A stretch of DNA of 64,000 nt from Cryobacterium aureum (GTDB lineage Bacteria > Actinomycetota > Actinomycetes > Actinomycetales > Microbacteriaceae), in the NCBI RefSeq assembly GCF_002954245.1, contig NZ_PPTG01000046.1:62001-126000 (forward strand), in the 5' to 3' direction. Under the pieces are notes generated by a model, which worked only from the letters and a program-made list of their open reading frames with translations, made no database searches and was not told the DNA's origin. How positions within the stretch are numbered: position 1 is the stretch's first letter; every line of letters starts with the position of its first letter. Both the position numbers and the translations under genes were made by a program. Positions 35,003 to 44,390 of this stretch are shown here, piece after piece.

Positions 35003-36505
35003 TTGACGGATCAAACATTTCAGTTAATCGCAATCGTTTTATACCTCGCTGGCATGGTCGCCATCGGGTACTTCGCCTTTCGGCAGACGAAAGATCTTGA
35101 CGACTACATGCTCGCCGGCCGCGGCCTCAAACCGGGCACAGCAGCCCTGAGCGCCGGAGCTTCCGACATGTCCGGCTGGCTTCTGCTTGGCCTTCCCGGC
35201 GCAATCTACGTGTCTGGTCTCGTTGAGGCCTGGATCGCTATCGGCCTCACCATCGGTGCCTGGCTGAACTGGAAATTCATCGCCCCACGGCTGCGCTCCT
35301 ATACCTTCGTTTCGAAGAACTCCATTACCATTCCGAGCTTCTTCGAGAACCGGCTCAAGGACACGTCGCGCCTGTTGCGGGTGGTCTCCGGCCTGATCAT
35401 CCTGGTCTTCTTTACGTTCTATGTGTCGTCCGGCATGGTAGCCGGCGGCGTCTTCTTTGAAGAATCCTTTGGCTCCACCTTCCTCACCGGCATGCTCATC
35501 GTGGCCGGCGTCACCCTGCTCTACACGCTGTTCGGCGGTTTTCTCGGCGCTACCCTCACCGACGTCGCCCAGGGCATCCTCATGCTCGCTGCGCTAATTG
35601 CTGTTCCCCTCGTAGCTCTCAACGCCACCGGCGGAATCACCGCAACCCTCGACTCCATTCGTGAGGTCAATCCTGACCTGCTCTCCCTGACGGCCGGCGG
35701 ATCTGTGCTGGGCGTCATCTCGGCCGCAGCCTGGGGCCTCGGCTACGTCGGACAGCCGCACATCATCGTGCGCTTCATGGCCATGCGCACCCCGCAGGAT
35801 GCCAAGGCCGGTCGCCGCATCGGCATCGGCTGGATGATCCTCACCGCTCTTGGTGCTGTCGCGACGGCGCTTATCGGCATCGCGTACTTCCAGCAGAACC
35901 CCGACCTGTCGCTCGCGAACCCGGAAACGGTCTTCCTGCTGCTCTCCCAGACGCTGTTCCACCCCTTCATCGCCGGCCTCGTACTGGCCGCGGTGCTGGC
36001 AGCCATCATGAGTACGATCTCCTCGCAGCTGATCGTGTCTTCCTCGGCACTGGTCGAGGACCTGTATCGAATCGTCGGCAAGGACGCCTCCCCGAAGCAG
36101 TTGGTCACGTTCGGGCGCCTCGGCGTGCTGCTCGTGGCGGTCATTGCGGGCCTCATCGCCCTGCAACAAAATTCGACTATTCTTGACCTGGTCGGCTTTG
36201 CCTGGGCCGGTTTTGGAGCTGCCTTCGGCCCGGTGGTTCTCCTCTCCCTGTACTGGAAGAAGCTGTCCACCCCGGGCGCGCTGGCCTCCATGATCACCGG
36301 TGCCGTCGTCGTCTTCATCTGGGGCAACTCCGAGCTCGGCGACATTCTGTACGAGATCGTGCCCGGCTTTGCCGCCAGCCTGATCGTAGCCGTCGTCGTT
36401 TCCCTTGCGACCTACAAGCCCAACGCCGACATCGACGCTGAATTCGACGCCGCCGCCGAGCAGGCTCACCCGAAGTATCAGGTACCGGAGAAGATCTCCG
36501 CGTAA
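35003..36505 (+). CDS. putP: Sodium/proline symporter PutP
   Basis: A 500-residue sodium:solute symporter with about 13 helices, matching the length of E. coli PutP (502). Signatures include GRGLKPGTAALSAGASDMSG (ion/substrate site serines), GLGYVGQPHIIVRFMA and AAIMSTISSQLIVSSSALVE. The frame is open 68 codons further, but AAAGGAA at 34991-34997 lies just before the TTG at 35003, giving LTDQTFQLIAIVLYLAG, so a TTG start is assigned. It imports L-proline with sodium as nutrient or osmoprotectant. A strong hairpin follows the stop. Confidence 0.93.
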   Translation: MTDQTFQLIAIVLYLAGMVAIGYFAFRQTKDLDDYMLAGRGLKPGTAALSAGASDMSGWLLLGLPGAIYVSGLVEAWIAIGLTIGAWLNWKFIAPRLRSYTFVSKNSITIPSFFENRLKDTSRLLRVVSGLIILVFFTFYVSSGMVAGGVFFEESFGSTFLTGMLIVAGVTLLYTLFGGFLGATLTDVAQGILMLAALIAVPLVALNATGGITATLDSIREVNPDLLSLTAGGSVLGVISAAAWGLGYVGQPHIIVRFMAMRTPQDAKAGRRIGIGWMILTALGAVATALIGIAYFQQNPDLSLANPETVFLLLSQTLFHPFIAGLVLAAVLAAIMSTISSQLIVSSSALVEDLYRIVGKDASPKQLVTFGRLGVLLVAVIAGLIALQQNSTILDLVGFAWAGFGAAFGPVVLLSLYWKKLSTPGALASMITGAVVVFIWGNSELGDILYEIVPGFAASLIVAVVVSLATYKPNADIDAEFDAAAEQAHPKYQVPEKISA

Positions 36506-36524
36506 CAAGCACCTGGCACCATAC

Positions 36525-36567
36525 GACGGCACCTGCCCTCGGCCTCACGGCGGGGACAGGTGCCGTC
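36525..36567 (+). terminator. Hairpin downstream of putP
   Basis: An 11-base perfect stem, GACGGCACCTG (36525-36535) with CAGGTGCCGTC (36557-36567), around a 21-base GC-rich loop that can pair further (CCC/GGG). No long T run follows. It sits between two convergent genes, putP and xthA, and may stop transcription in both directions. Confidence 0.65.
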
Positions 36568-36593
36568 TGTGTCTGTGTGGCCGGCTGCAGGGT

Positions 36594-37430
36594 TTAGAAA
36601 ATCATTGGGCGGTCGTCGTCATCACCGCCGAGGTCGAGGTCGACGAGCACCGGAACGTGGTCGCTCGGGGCGTCGCCCTTGCGTTCGTTGCGGTGGATGC
36701 TGGCATCCGTTACCAGGTCGGCGAAGGCGGGCGAGCCGAGGATAAAGTCGATGCGCATGCCCTCGTTGCGTGGAAAGCGCAGCTGCTTGTAGTCCCAGAA
36801 GGTGAATCCTTCGGGCACGATCGGCCGCACGACGTCGGTCAGTCCTGCCCGTTCGAACGCGTCGAACGCCGCCCGTTCCTCGGGTGAGATGTGGGTGGAC
36901 TGGCCAGGCACGAAGCTCGGGTCGCCCATGTCTTCGTCGCGTGGGGCGACGTTCCAGTCGCCCATCATAGCCAGGGCGAGCGCGGGGTGCCGGCGAAGTT
37001 CCTCGGCCGTGTGGGTCTGGAGCGCCTTCAGCCAGGCCAGCTTGTAGGCGAAGTGCGGGTCGCCGAGGGCGCGGCCATTCGGCACGTACAGACTCCACAG
37101 GCGCAGGTCGTTGACGGTCACGCCGAGGGCGCGGGCCTCGAGCGGCTGATCGGGGCCGGCCGACCCCTTCTGAAAGCCGGGCATATTCGGAAAATTGGTA
37201 ACGACATCCGTCATCGGTTCTCGGCTCGCAAACGCCACACCATTCCACTGGCTCAGGCCGTGAATGGCGAGGTCGTAACCGGCATCTTCGAACGCCTGCG
37301 ACGGAAACTGCTCTGGCTTGCACTTGATCTCCTGCATGGCCAGAACGTCGATGTCCTCGCGTTCCATCCAGTCGACGATTCGCCCGGAGCGGGCACGAAC
37401 GGAGTTAACGTTCCAGGTGGCAATGCGCAT
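36594..37430 (-). CDS. xthA: Exodeoxyribonuclease III (AP endonuclease)
   Basis: A 278-residue member of the EEP nuclease family. It starts MRIATWNVNSVRAR, has the catalytic glutamate in AMQEIKCKPEQFP, the tyrosine and asparagine in LYVPNGR, the metal-site aspartate/asparagine in MGDWNVAP, and the final DFILGS and SDHVPVLVDL with the catalytic histidine. It cleaves DNA at abasic sites and degrades 3' ends in base-excision repair. Length fits XthA. The C-terminus is acidic (GGDDDDRPMIF). Confidence 0.94.
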   Translation of the reverse strand: MRIATWNVNSVRARSGRIVDWMEREDIDVLAMQEIKCKPEQFPSQAFEDAGYDLAIHGLSQWNGVAFASREPMTDVVTNFPNMPGFQKGSAGPDQPLEARALGVTVNDLRLWSLYVPNGRALGDPHFAYKLAWLKALQTHTAEELRRHPALALAMMGDWNVAPRDEDMGDPSFVPGQSTHISPEERAAFDAFERAGLTDVVRPIVPEGFTFWDYKQLRFPRNEGMRIDFILGSPAFADLVTDASIHRNERKGDAPSDHVPVLVDLDLGGDDDDRPMIF

Positions 37431-37540
37431 GCCACCAGCCTATAAGGAGTGAAGCGGATGCCGCCGCCGCGGTATCGAAAGCGGCTCGCGCCGTGTTGCG
37501 ATTGAATGGGTACAACAATCTCGAGCGCGGAAAGGTCACA

Positions 37541-38542
37541 GTGACGGAGTTGCAAATTGGCTATGCGGCCATGTTGGAGCAGTTCCCACCGGCCGAAGCG
37601 GTCGCACTCTCGGCCTACGCCGAGCAGCACGGTTTCACCGGTGTGATGGCGGCCGACCACTTTCAGCCCTGGGTTCCGGCGCAGGGGCAGTCGAGCTTCG
37701 TCTGGAGCGTGCTCGCCTCGATCGCCGAACGCACCACGGGCAATTTCGGCCCTGGCGTGACCGCCCCGACCTTTCGATGGCACCCGGCCATGGTGGCCCA
37801 GGCCTCGGCGACGCTCGCTTCGATGCATCCCGGCCGCCACTGGCTGGGACTGGGCAGCGGTGAAGCCCTGAACGAACACATCGTGGGCGGCTACTGGCCA
37901 GAGGCTCCCGAGCGCATCAACCGCATGTTCGAGGCCATTGAGATCATCTCCAAGTTGTTCGCCGGTTCCCTGGCCGGCCGGGACGTCAAACACACCGGCC
38001 AGTTCTTCAAGCTCGAGTCGACCCGGCTGTGGACCATGCCGGCGGTTGCCCCGGAGATTCTGGTCGCCACCGCCGGCCCGGTCACAGCCAAACGCGCCGG
38101 CCGGCTGGCCGACGGCCTGATCACGGTCGGCGCCCCGCTGGAGAAGATCTCAATGCTGTTCGGCAAGTTCGACGACGGTGCTCGCGAGGCAGGGAAAGAC
38201 CCTTCGACGATGCCCAGGGTGCTACAGCTGCACCTGAGCTGGGCTGAGACGGACGAAGAGGCGATGGCCAATGCGCTGCACGAGTGGCCGAACGGCGGCA
38301 TGCGATTTCCGAAGAGCGACATCCGTTCACCGTTTGAGTTCGAGCAGCTGGCCAAGCTTGTGCGCCCGGAGGATTTCGAGGGTCGCATGATCATCTCGGC
38401 CGACCCCGACGAGCACCGCCGATACATTCAAAGGTTCGTCGACCTCGGGTTCGACCGAATCTACCTGCACAACGTGGGCCGCAACCAAAAACAGTGGATC
38501 GACGTCTTCGGCGCATCCGTTCTACCGAAACTGGTGCGCTAG
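37541..38542 (+). CDS. LLM-class F420-dependent oxidoreductase (G6PDH-related family)
   Basis: A 333-residue luciferase-like TIM barrel related to F420-dependent glucose-6-phosphate dehydrogenase. It keeps AADHFQPW (the active-site His and Trp region of Fgd), TAPTFRWHPAMVAQA and LGLGSGEALNEH, but the phosphate-binding C-terminal region diverges, so glucose-6-phosphate is not an assured substrate. A GGAAAGG site precedes the GTG at 37541. The next gene, CofE, begins at the base right after its stop, tying it to coenzyme F420 metabolism. Confidence 0.87.
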   Translation: MTELQIGYAAMLEQFPPAEAVALSAYAEQHGFTGVMAADHFQPWVPAQGQSSFVWSVLASIAERTTGNFGPGVTAPTFRWHPAMVAQASATLASMHPGRHWLGLGSGEALNEHIVGGYWPEAPERINRMFEAIEIISKLFAGSLAGRDVKHTGQFFKLESTRLWTMPAVAPEILVATAGPVTAKRAGRLADGLITVGAPLEKISMLFGKFDDGAREAGKDPSTMPRVLQLHLSWAETDEEAMANALHEWPNGGMRFPKSDIRSPFEFEQLAKLVRPEDFEGRMIISADPDEHRRYIQRFVDLGFDRIYLHNVGRNQKQWIDVFGASVLPKLVR

Positions 38543-39379
38543 ATGCCACACGATTCGCTGCCCGACGCGGCCACCGCCGAAGTGGGTGCCATGGAACTGT
38601 TCGGCCTCAAGGTGTTCACCCTCGGTGGTTTCGGGGAGATCGCTGCTGGCGATGACCTCGCTGCCCTGATCAATGAGGCCGCGCAGTCGCGCCTGGTCGA
38701 CGGCGACATCGTGGCGGTGACCAGCAAGATCGTCTCCAAGGCCGAGGGACGCGTCGTTCAGGCCGCCGACCGCGAACAGGCGATCACGGACGAGACCGTG
38801 CGCGTCGTGGCGTCGCGGGCGCACCCGGGCGGCGTCACCCGCATCGTCGAGAACCGGCAGGGCCTGGTCATGGCCGCGGCCGGCGTCGACACCAGCAATG
38901 CGCCCGAGGGTGTGGTGCTGCTGCTGCCGGTCGATCCGGATGGTTCGGCGCGCGCGATCTGCGCTGCCCTCCGGGAGCGCACCGGGTTGCGCCTCGGAGT
39001 GCTGATCACCGACACCGCCGGGCGCCCCTGGCGGGAAGGCCAGACCGATATCGCCATCGGCGCGGCCGGGCTCGCCGTGCTCGACGACCTGCGCGGCACA
39101 ACGGATGTCTCGGGTCGCCGCCTCGACGTCACCGCCGCGGCGGTCGCCGACGAGATCGCCGGCGCCGCTGATCTGGTCAAGGGCAAGACCAGCGGCAACC
39201 CGGTCGCCGTAATTCGGGGGCTCGGCCGACTGGTCGGCGAGCTGGACGCAGCCGGCGCTCGGGCGCTACAGCGACCGAGTGACACGGACATGTTTCGACT
39301 CGGCACGGCAGAGGCGCGCGCTGAAGGGTATGGCGAGGGGTTTGTTGCCGGGTTGGCTGCAGCGGCTGGGAAGAGCTAG
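38543..39379 (+). CDS. cofE: Coenzyme F420-0:L-glutamate ligase (CofE)
   Basis: A 278-residue gamma-glutamyl ligase that adds glutamates to F420-0. Family motifs are [35 protein letters not shown] and [18 protein letters not shown]. In mycobacteria this activity is the N-terminal half of the 448-residue FbiB, whose C-terminal FMN domain reduces dehydro-F420-0. Here the protein ends around the linker ([17 protein letters not shown]) and that domain is absent. The ATG follows the previous stop directly without a clear ribosome site; ATG 38591 is an alternative. The last four bases overlap the convergent SnoaL-like gene. Confidence 0.9.
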   Translation: MPHDSLPDAATAEVGAMELFGLKVFTLGGFGEIAAGDDLAALINEAAQSRLVDGDIVAVTSKIVSKAEGRVVQAADREQAITDETVRVVASRAHPGGVTRIVENRQGLVMAAAGVDTSNAPEGVVLLLPVDPDGSARAICAALRERTGLRLGVLITDTAGRPWREGQTDIAIGAAGLAVLDDLRGTTDVSGRRLDVTAAAVADEIAGAADLVKGKTSGNPVAVIRGLGRLVGELDAAGARALQRPSDTDMFRLGTAEARAEGYGEGFVAGLAAAAGKS

Positions 39380-39726
39380 ATCGAGATGGTGAGGGCTTGA
39401 ATCAGGCCACTCTCGGCGTCGAGCTCGAAGCGGTAGTTCAGGTCGACACTGCGGCCCGGAAAGTTGCCCTCGATGCGGTTGACGACGGTCGTCGACGACT
39501 CGTCCTTCTCGGTGCGGAGCTGGGTGGTCGTGTACTCGAATTCGGCGGCGCTGCCGGAGAGCCAGGCGGTGATGGCCGTTTCGCCCGTGTAGGTCTTGCC
39601 GTCATCGACGACGACCGCATTCTCGGTGAAGGTCGTTCCGGCGGAGGCGGGCTTCGCGCTGGCGCTGCGTTCGAGGTAGGTCATGATGGCCATCGGCAAC
39701 GTGCGGGACTGAGTGGTGAGTGACAT
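39376..39726 (-). CDS. SnoaL-like / nuclear transport factor 2 family protein
   Basis: A 116-residue protein with the NTF2-like alpha+beta cone pattern: an N-terminal helix ([13 protein letters not shown]), [20 protein letters not shown] with the conserved G-tetrad region, then strands ([38 protein letters not shown]). A GGAGG site precedes the ATG. Such proteins are isomerases, cyclases or binding proteins; none can be assigned. It lies between cofE and cofC on the opposite strand. Confidence 0.75.
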   Translation of the reverse strand: MSLTTQSRTLPMAIMTYLERSASAKPASAGTTFTENAVVVDDGKTYTGETAITAWLSGSAAEFEYTTTQLRTEKDESSTTVVNRIEGNFPGRSVDLNYRFELDAESGLIQALTISI

Positions 39727-39847
39727 GGAACCTCCTGGGCCGTTCAAACGAACGTATTCGAGTCGACGGATATTGCAGTCGACCCTTGAGGCTACCGCGC
39801 GCCGGGTTGCGGCACAGGGCACGAACGCTGCTGGTACCGTTTGGCAG

Positions 39848-40516
39848 ATGGAAGAATACCCGGGTGCCGGCCATGAAGCGTCGCCTTCGGCCGCACCGTC
39901 CTGGGTGGTGGTGGTTCCGGTGAAGGGAAGCGCAGAGGCGAAGAGCCGACTCGGTGCTGGGCTCGAGCGGGCGGCGCTCGCCGATGCGTTCGCGCTCGAC
40001 ACGGTGGCGGCGCTGGTGGAAGCATCCGCTGTGGAGCAGGTATTCGTGGTGACCGCGAGTGCGCGTCTGGGCGCGCTGCTCGCTGGGCTCGGTGCGGTCA
40101 TCGTGTCGGAAACGCCGAGCGCTGAAACGGGGCATGCCCGGTTGAACGCGGCGATCCTGCGGGGCCTGGCTGCCACTCGGCTGGCGTATCCCCGAGCGAA
40201 TCTGGCCGTGATGACCGGGGATCTGCCCGCCCTGCGCCCGGCCGACCTGGAGAAGGCGTTTGCACTCGCCGCAGTGCACTCACGCTCGATGGTGGCCGAT
40301 GCCGACGGTGTGGGTACGACGACCCTGTTCGCCCGTGCAGGAGTCACGGTCACACCGCGGTTCGGTCTCGGCTCTCGCGCCGCGCACGAGGCCGACGGAC
40401 ACGCGGTGCTCGACCTGTCGCCGACGTCGTCGCTGCGGCGCGACGTCGACACCGCGGCCGACCTTGACGCGGCGCGCCTGATCGGGCTCGGGCCGCACAC
40501 GAGCGCGCTGCTCTAA
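39848..40516 (+). CDS. cofC: Nucleotidyltransferase CofC/FbiD of F420 biosynthesis
   Basis: A 222-residue nucleotidyltransferase. The GTP-binding start WVVVVPVKGSAEAKSRLG, the metal site MTGDLPALRPADL and ADGVGTTTLFARAG are typical of CofC/FbiD, which makes the lactyl- or phosphoenolpyruvyl-diphospho-guanosine donor for CofD. In actinobacteria phosphoenolpyruvate is the usual substrate, giving dehydro-F420-0. The ATG at 39848 gives a short leader before the first strand. The final four bases overlap the convergent cofD stop. Confidence 0.87.
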   Translation: MEEYPGAGHEASPSAAPSWVVVVPVKGSAEAKSRLGAGLERAALADAFALDTVAALVEASAVEQVFVVTASARLGALLAGLGAVIVSETPSAETGHARLNAAILRGLAATRLAYPRANLAVMTGDLPALRPADLEKAFALAAVHSRSMVADADGVGTTTLFARAGVTVTPRFGLGSRAAHEADGHAVLDLSPTSSLRRDVDTAADLDAARLIGLGPHTSALL

Positions 40517-41517
40517 GAGACGGCCGCGAGAGCCAATACGGCGGCAGCCATAGCGGTCGTCGCGGGCAGGTCGGTCATCCACAACGGCACAGCAGCAGAG
40601 CGGATGCCGGCGGCCGCGAGAGCTGGCAGCGCTGCGGCATCCGTTTCGTCGATGAGCCAGGCATCGAGGAGGCCGCCGCTGCCGTCGGCGCCCGCGGCGC
40701 GAGTGCCATAGTGCAGGCCGACGGCGAGCGCACTGGTCTCGACGCCGATGGCGTGCAGGCAGGCATCGGCCATGCCGCGCACCGCCGCGCCACCGATGAT
40801 CGGGGACACCCCGACGACTCGCGCACTGGTGGAACGCAGGGCTTCGCGCACGCCCGGTACGGCCAGGATCGTGCCGACCGACACGACCGGGTTCGACGGT
40901 GGCAGCACCACGAGGTCGGCCTCGGTGATGGCTGCCAGCACACCGGGAGCGGCGACCGCGTCGGCCAGCCCACGCTGCTCGAACCCGGTGATCGCAACTC
41001 GAGCGCGGTAACGCACCCACCATTCCTCAAAGTGAATATAGTCGCCCGCGGCGTGCTCGTCGATATTCTCGGCGAGGCATACGTGGGTTTCCACCGGCTG
41101 GTCGCTCATCGGCAGCAGGCGTACTCCTGGCTGCCAGCGGCGGCACAGAAATTCCGTGGCCTGTGAGAGCGTTGAGCCGTTTCGGAGCAGGTCGGTGCGC
41201 ACAATGTGCGTCGCCAGGTCGAGGTCGCCGAGGGTGAACCAGGACCAACCCCGACCGTAGGCGGCGATCTCAGCTGACGCGCGGCGGGATTCTTCGGGGC
41301 GCCCCCAGCCCTGCTCCTCATTGATGCCGCCGCCAAGCGTGTACATGACCGTGTCGAGATCGGGGCAGATGCGCAGCCCATCGAGCCACATGTCATCGCC
41401 GGTGTTCACGATCACCGTCACCGCTGCATCCGGGGCGGCCAGGGCGAGGTGCGCGAGCAGCCCGCGAGTGAAGCGGGCACCGCCGACACCGCCAGCCAGC
41501 ACCGTCACTCGCTTCAT
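40513..41517 (-). CDS. cofD: 2-phospho-L-lactate transferase CofD/FbiA
   Basis: A 334-residue enzyme that joins the CofC product to the deazaflavin Fo. Diagnostic segments are MKRVTVLAGGVGGARFTRGL, VIVNTGDDMWLDGL, CPDLDTVMYTLGG, GWGRPEESRRASAEIAAYG and PPSNPVVSVGTILAVPGV. The ATG at 41517 overlaps the upstream ATPase stop (ATGA), making cofD the last gene of the operon binding protein, permease, ATPase, cofD. Fo synthase (fbiC/cofGH) is not in the window. Confidence 0.93.
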   Translation of the reverse strand: MKRVTVLAGGVGGARFTRGLLAHLALAAPDAAVTVIVNTGDDMWLDGLRICPDLDTVMYTLGGGINEEQGWGRPEESRRASAEIAAYGRGWSWFTLGDLDLATHIVRTDLLRNGSTLSQATEFLCRRWQPGVRLLPMSDQPVETHVCLAENIDEHAAGDYIHFEEWWVRYRARVAITGFEQRGLADAVAAPGVLAAITEADLVVLPPSNPVVSVGTILAVPGVREALRSTSARVVGVSPIIGGAAVRGMADACLHAIGVETSALAVGLHYGTRAAGADGSGGLLDAWLIDETDAAALPALAAAGIRSAAVPLWMTDLPATTAMAAAVLALAAVS

Positions 41518-42293
41518 GCCGACACCGCCGCGGAATAGACGATGACCGGATGCCCGCCGCGCGGATGCTCCAGAATGAAGCAGTCCACGCCATAGACGGC
41601 GCCGATGATCTCGGGGGTGAGCACCTCGGCGGGCGTGCCGGAGGCCACGAGCAGACCGCCATCGAGCAACAGAATGTGGTCGCAGTACGCCGCCGCGAGA
41701 TTGAGGTCGTGCAGGGCCATGATGGCGCTCACCCCGAGCTCGCGCACCTGTCCAAGCAGCGAGAGCTGGGCGCTCACGTCGAGGTGGTTGGTCGGTTCGT
41801 CGAGCAGCAGCAGGCTCGGTTGCTGAGCCATAGCCCGGGCAATCTGCACGCGCTGCTGCTGTCCGCCGCTGAGCGTGTGCCACAAACGGTCGGCGAGCGA
41901 TAAGGCGCCGACCGCCTCGAGGGCGTCGCGAGCGACGGCGCGATCCTCGTCACCGCTGAACGAGCCCATGAGTTTGGTGCGGTGCGGAATGCGCCCGAGG
42001 AGTGCGACTTCGAGCACGGTCAGTTCAACGCTCGGCGCCGCATTCTGTTCGAGCAGGGCGATGCGCCGGGCAGCTTCGCGCCGGGACAGCGACCCGACCG
42101 AGACGCCGTCGAGGGAAACAGTGCCGGCATCCGCTTTGTCGATGCCGGCCACGAGGCGCAGCAGGGTGGACTTGCCGGCGCCGTTCGGCCCGAGCAGACC
42201 CGTGACGGTGCCGGTGGGCAGCGACGCCGAGACGCCCCGCAGAATCCTGGTGCCGTCGATCGAGAACGACAGCCGGTCGAGGTCTACGCCCAC
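41514..42293 (-). CDS. ABC transporter ATPase, proposed F420-0 transport family
   Basis: A 259-residue ATPase of the iron-siderophore/cobalamin (FecE/BtuD) class. It has Walker A GPNGAGKSTLLRLVAG, Q-loop LLEQNAAPS, signature LSGGQQQRVQIARAM, Walker B LLLLDEPTNHLD and the switch histidine in ALHDLNLA. It overlaps both neighbours. FecCD-type systems next to cofD in actinobacteria were named proposed F420-0 ABC transporters in TIGRFAMs (recalled); transport of F420-0 is not proven, and iron or cobalamin uptake is an alternative. Confidence 0.87.
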   Translation of the reverse strand: MGVDLDRLSFSIDGTRILRGVSASLPTGTVTGLLGPNGAGKSTLLRLVAGIDKADAGTVSLDGVSVGSLSRREAARRIALLEQNAAPSVELTVLEVALLGRIPHRTKLMGSFSGDEDRAVARDALEAVGALSLADRLWHTLSGGQQQRVQIARAMAQQPSLLLLDEPTNHLDVSAQLSLLGQVRELGVSAIMALHDLNLAAAYCDHILLLDGGLLVASGTPAEVLTPEIIGAVYGVDCFILEHPRGGHPVIVYSAAVSA

Positions 42294-43300
42294 AGGTGCG
42301 ACTTCCTTCTCTTGATCAGCAGAATGAACACGGGCACGCCGATGAACGCCGTGATGATGCCAACGGGCAGCTCGCGCGGGTCGAACACCGTGCGGGCGAG
42401 CGTGTCGGCGATGACCAGGAACAGCCCGCCACAGATGGCAACGAGTGGCAGCAGTCGGCGGTGTCCTGGCCCGCTCACTCCGCGCACGAGGTGCGGCAGA
42501 ATGAGCCCGATGAAACCGATCGATCCGCTGACGGCCACCATGGCGCCGGTCAGCAGGGCCACCGATCCGAGCAGCGCCCAGCGGGTGCGGTTGACGTTGA
42601 TGCCGAGGCTCGCCGCCGAGGTATCACCGAAGGCGAAGGCGTCGAGCCGGGTCGCCGACAAGAGGATGCCCGTGCCTACGACGAAAACGGCTGTCGCTGC
42701 GATCGCGACGCTCTCCCAGGTGGCGCCGGCCACCGAGCCGAGCAGCCAGTTGAGAATCTCTCGGTAGGAATCGCCCTTGGCTGCCCAGAAGATGATGAAC
42801 GAAGTCAGCGCGCCGGCCAACTGTGCGATGGCCAGCCCCGCGAGTACCGCCCGCACCGGGGTGATCGTGCCGCCGACCTTCGCGATGCTCAGCGTCGCCA
42901 TGAGGGCAAGCAGCGCGCCAAGAAAAGCGGCGGCGGGCAGCGCAAAGCCGATGCCGAGAATGACCACGCAGACCGCGCCAACAGATGCCCCGCTCGACAA
43001 ACCCAGCAGGTACGGGTCGGCGAGGGGGTTGCGTGTCACGCTCTGCATCACCGCGCCACTGAGCGCGAGCCCAGCGCCGACCAGCGCGGCGGTGAGCACC
43101 CGTGGCAGCCGCAGCTGCCAGACGATCGAATCGACGAGAACCGGGACAGGTTCGCCCAAGAGCCCGAGGTGCGCGCCGATGCTGCCCGCCACCTGCCCGA
43201 GGCTCACGGCTGCCGGCCCGATGGTAACTGCGACCCCGCACACGAGAACGAGCGCCGCGGATGCCGCGACCAGCCACCCGAGGTACCTGCCCCGAGTCAC
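42284..43300 (-). CDS. FecCD-type ABC permease, proposed F420-0 transport family
   Basis: A 338-residue inner-membrane permease with about ten helices and the FecCD hallmarks RLPRVLTAALVGAGLALSGA, NPLADPYLLGLSSGASVGA and GFIGLILPHLVRGVSGPGHR. It overlaps the ATPase gene by ten bases and lies downstream of a large hairpin that separates it from the binding-protein gene. It forms the channel of the importer encoded at 41514-44390. Confidence 0.9.
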   Translation of the reverse strand: MTRGRYLGWLVAASAALVLVCGVAVTIGPAAVSLGQVAGSIGAHLGLLGEPVPVLVDSIVWQLRLPRVLTAALVGAGLALSGAVMQSVTRNPLADPYLLGLSSGASVGAVCVVILGIGFALPAAAFLGALLALMATLSIAKVGGTITPVRAVLAGLAIAQLAGALTSFIIFWAAKGDSYREILNWLLGSVAGATWESVAIAATAVFVVGTGILLSATRLDAFAFGDTSAASLGINVNRTRWALLGSVALLTGAMVAVSGSIGFIGLILPHLVRGVSGPGHRRLLPLVAICGGLFLVIADTLARTVFDPRELPVGIITAFIGVPVFILLIKRRKSHLWA

Positions 43301-43318
43301 TCGAGCCTCCGCCAGGCT

Positions 43319-43379
43319 CGCGAGAGCGGGAAATTCGCTGCTTCAACCGTGCTGAAGCAACATTTTTCCCGCTTTCGCG
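43319..43379. repeat. About 60-bp palindromic element, copy 1 (intra-operon hairpin)
   Basis: Outer arms CGCGAGAGCGGGAAA (43319-43333) and TTTCCCGCTTTCGCG (43365-43379) pair at 14 of 15 positions; an inner stem TGCTTCA/TGAAGCA (43339-43345, 43353-43359) adds to the fold. It lies between the binding-protein and permease genes. A closely related element is at 57229-57285. In RNA it would be a strong hairpin that could protect or attenuate the operon message. Confidence 0.7.
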
Positions 43380-43394
43380 ACCAGGGGGAGGGGG

Positions 43395-44390
43395 TCACTC
43401 GTTTAGGTCGGCTAATTGCGTGATTGTCGAGGATGCCGCCTCGACGTTGCGCAGGCCGGCCTCGGTGGAGGCAAACGGCAAAATGATGTAGCGCTGGTTC
43501 TGCACGGCATCGAGCACCTGGGTAGCCGGGTCCGATTCGAGGTGGGCGATCTTCGCGGCGGCGGTGTTCCAGGTGGCGTCGACCAGCACGATGACGCTCG
43601 GGTTGGCTTCGATGATCGATTCCCAGCCCACCGAGGTCCAGGTATCACTGACATCGGCGAAGATGTTGGTGAGCCCGGCGGCCTCCATGATCATTTCCGG
43701 TGAGCCGATGCCGGCGCCCACGTAGGGGGTGGTGGTGCCGCTGGAGTACCAGAGTGCCGTGGTGGTTCCGGCGGTAGGCTCCAGGCCGGCGAGGTCGTCG
43801 TTCAGGGTGCTGACCAACTCGGCGGCGGCGGGCTCGACACCAAAGATGGCGCCGGCTTCCTCGATCTCGGTGAACACCGAGTTGAAGGTGAGCGGGTTCG
43901 GCATGAAGTCGCCCTTGCAGGCAGCCGGTGAGACATAGCTGCCGACGCCGAGCGCCGTCAGGGCGTCGCGTTCGCCCACACCGTCGGCGCTGAAGTTGGA
44001 TTCCCAGCCGCCGTAGATGAAGTCGGGGTTCAGGCCGAGTACCGCCTCCTGGCCGGGCAGAAAGTCGCTGATCACGTTGAGGTCGCCGCCGGCAGCGGCA
44101 AGCGACTCCGGCAGCGGACCGTCGAGAAAAGCCGAGCCGACGATGCGGTCGCCGAGGCCGAGCGCCAGCAGCAACTCGGTCGTCGAGGACTTGATCGACA
44201 CGATCCGCTCGGGCGCCTTCGTCACCGTGAGGCTCGTGCCGCAATTCTCCACGGTGACCGGGTAGCTAGCGGTTGCGCCGGTGGAAGAGGAGTGGGTGGC
44301 GGCCGGGGTTGCGGCGGCGGCGCATCCGCTGAGCAACAGGGCGGCGCTGGCGGCCACGCCGAGAGATACAAAACGGGAATGACGCTGCAT
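43395..44390 (-). CDS. ABC substrate-binding lipoprotein, proposed F420-0 transport family
   Basis: A 331-residue FepB/BtuF-like binding protein with a lipoprotein signal peptide (SAALLLSGCAAAA) and the helical-backbone fold: APERIVSIKSSTTELLLALG, then GGDLNVISDFLPGQEAVLGL and later SVGWESIIEANPSVIVLVD. The ATG at 44390 has AGG upstream; another ATG lies four codons earlier. It is the first gene of the operon with permease, ATPase and cofD. The ligand may be F420-0 by family naming; siderophore or corrinoid binding is the alternative. Confidence 0.87.
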   Translation of the reverse strand: MQRHSRFVSLGVAASAALLLSGCAAAATPAATHSSSTGATASYPVTVENCGTSLTVTKAPERIVSIKSSTTELLLALGLGDRIVGSAFLDGPLPESLAAAGGDLNVISDFLPGQEAVLGLNPDFIYGGWESNFSADGVGERDALTALGVGSYVSPAACKGDFMPNPLTFNSVFTEIEEAGAIFGVEPAAAELVSTLNDDLAGLEPTAGTTTALWYSSGTTTPYVGAGIGSPEMIMEAAGLTNIFADVSDTWTSVGWESIIEANPSVIVLVDATWNTAAAKIAHLESDPATQVLDAVQNQRYIILPFASTEAGLRNVEAASSTITQLADLNE

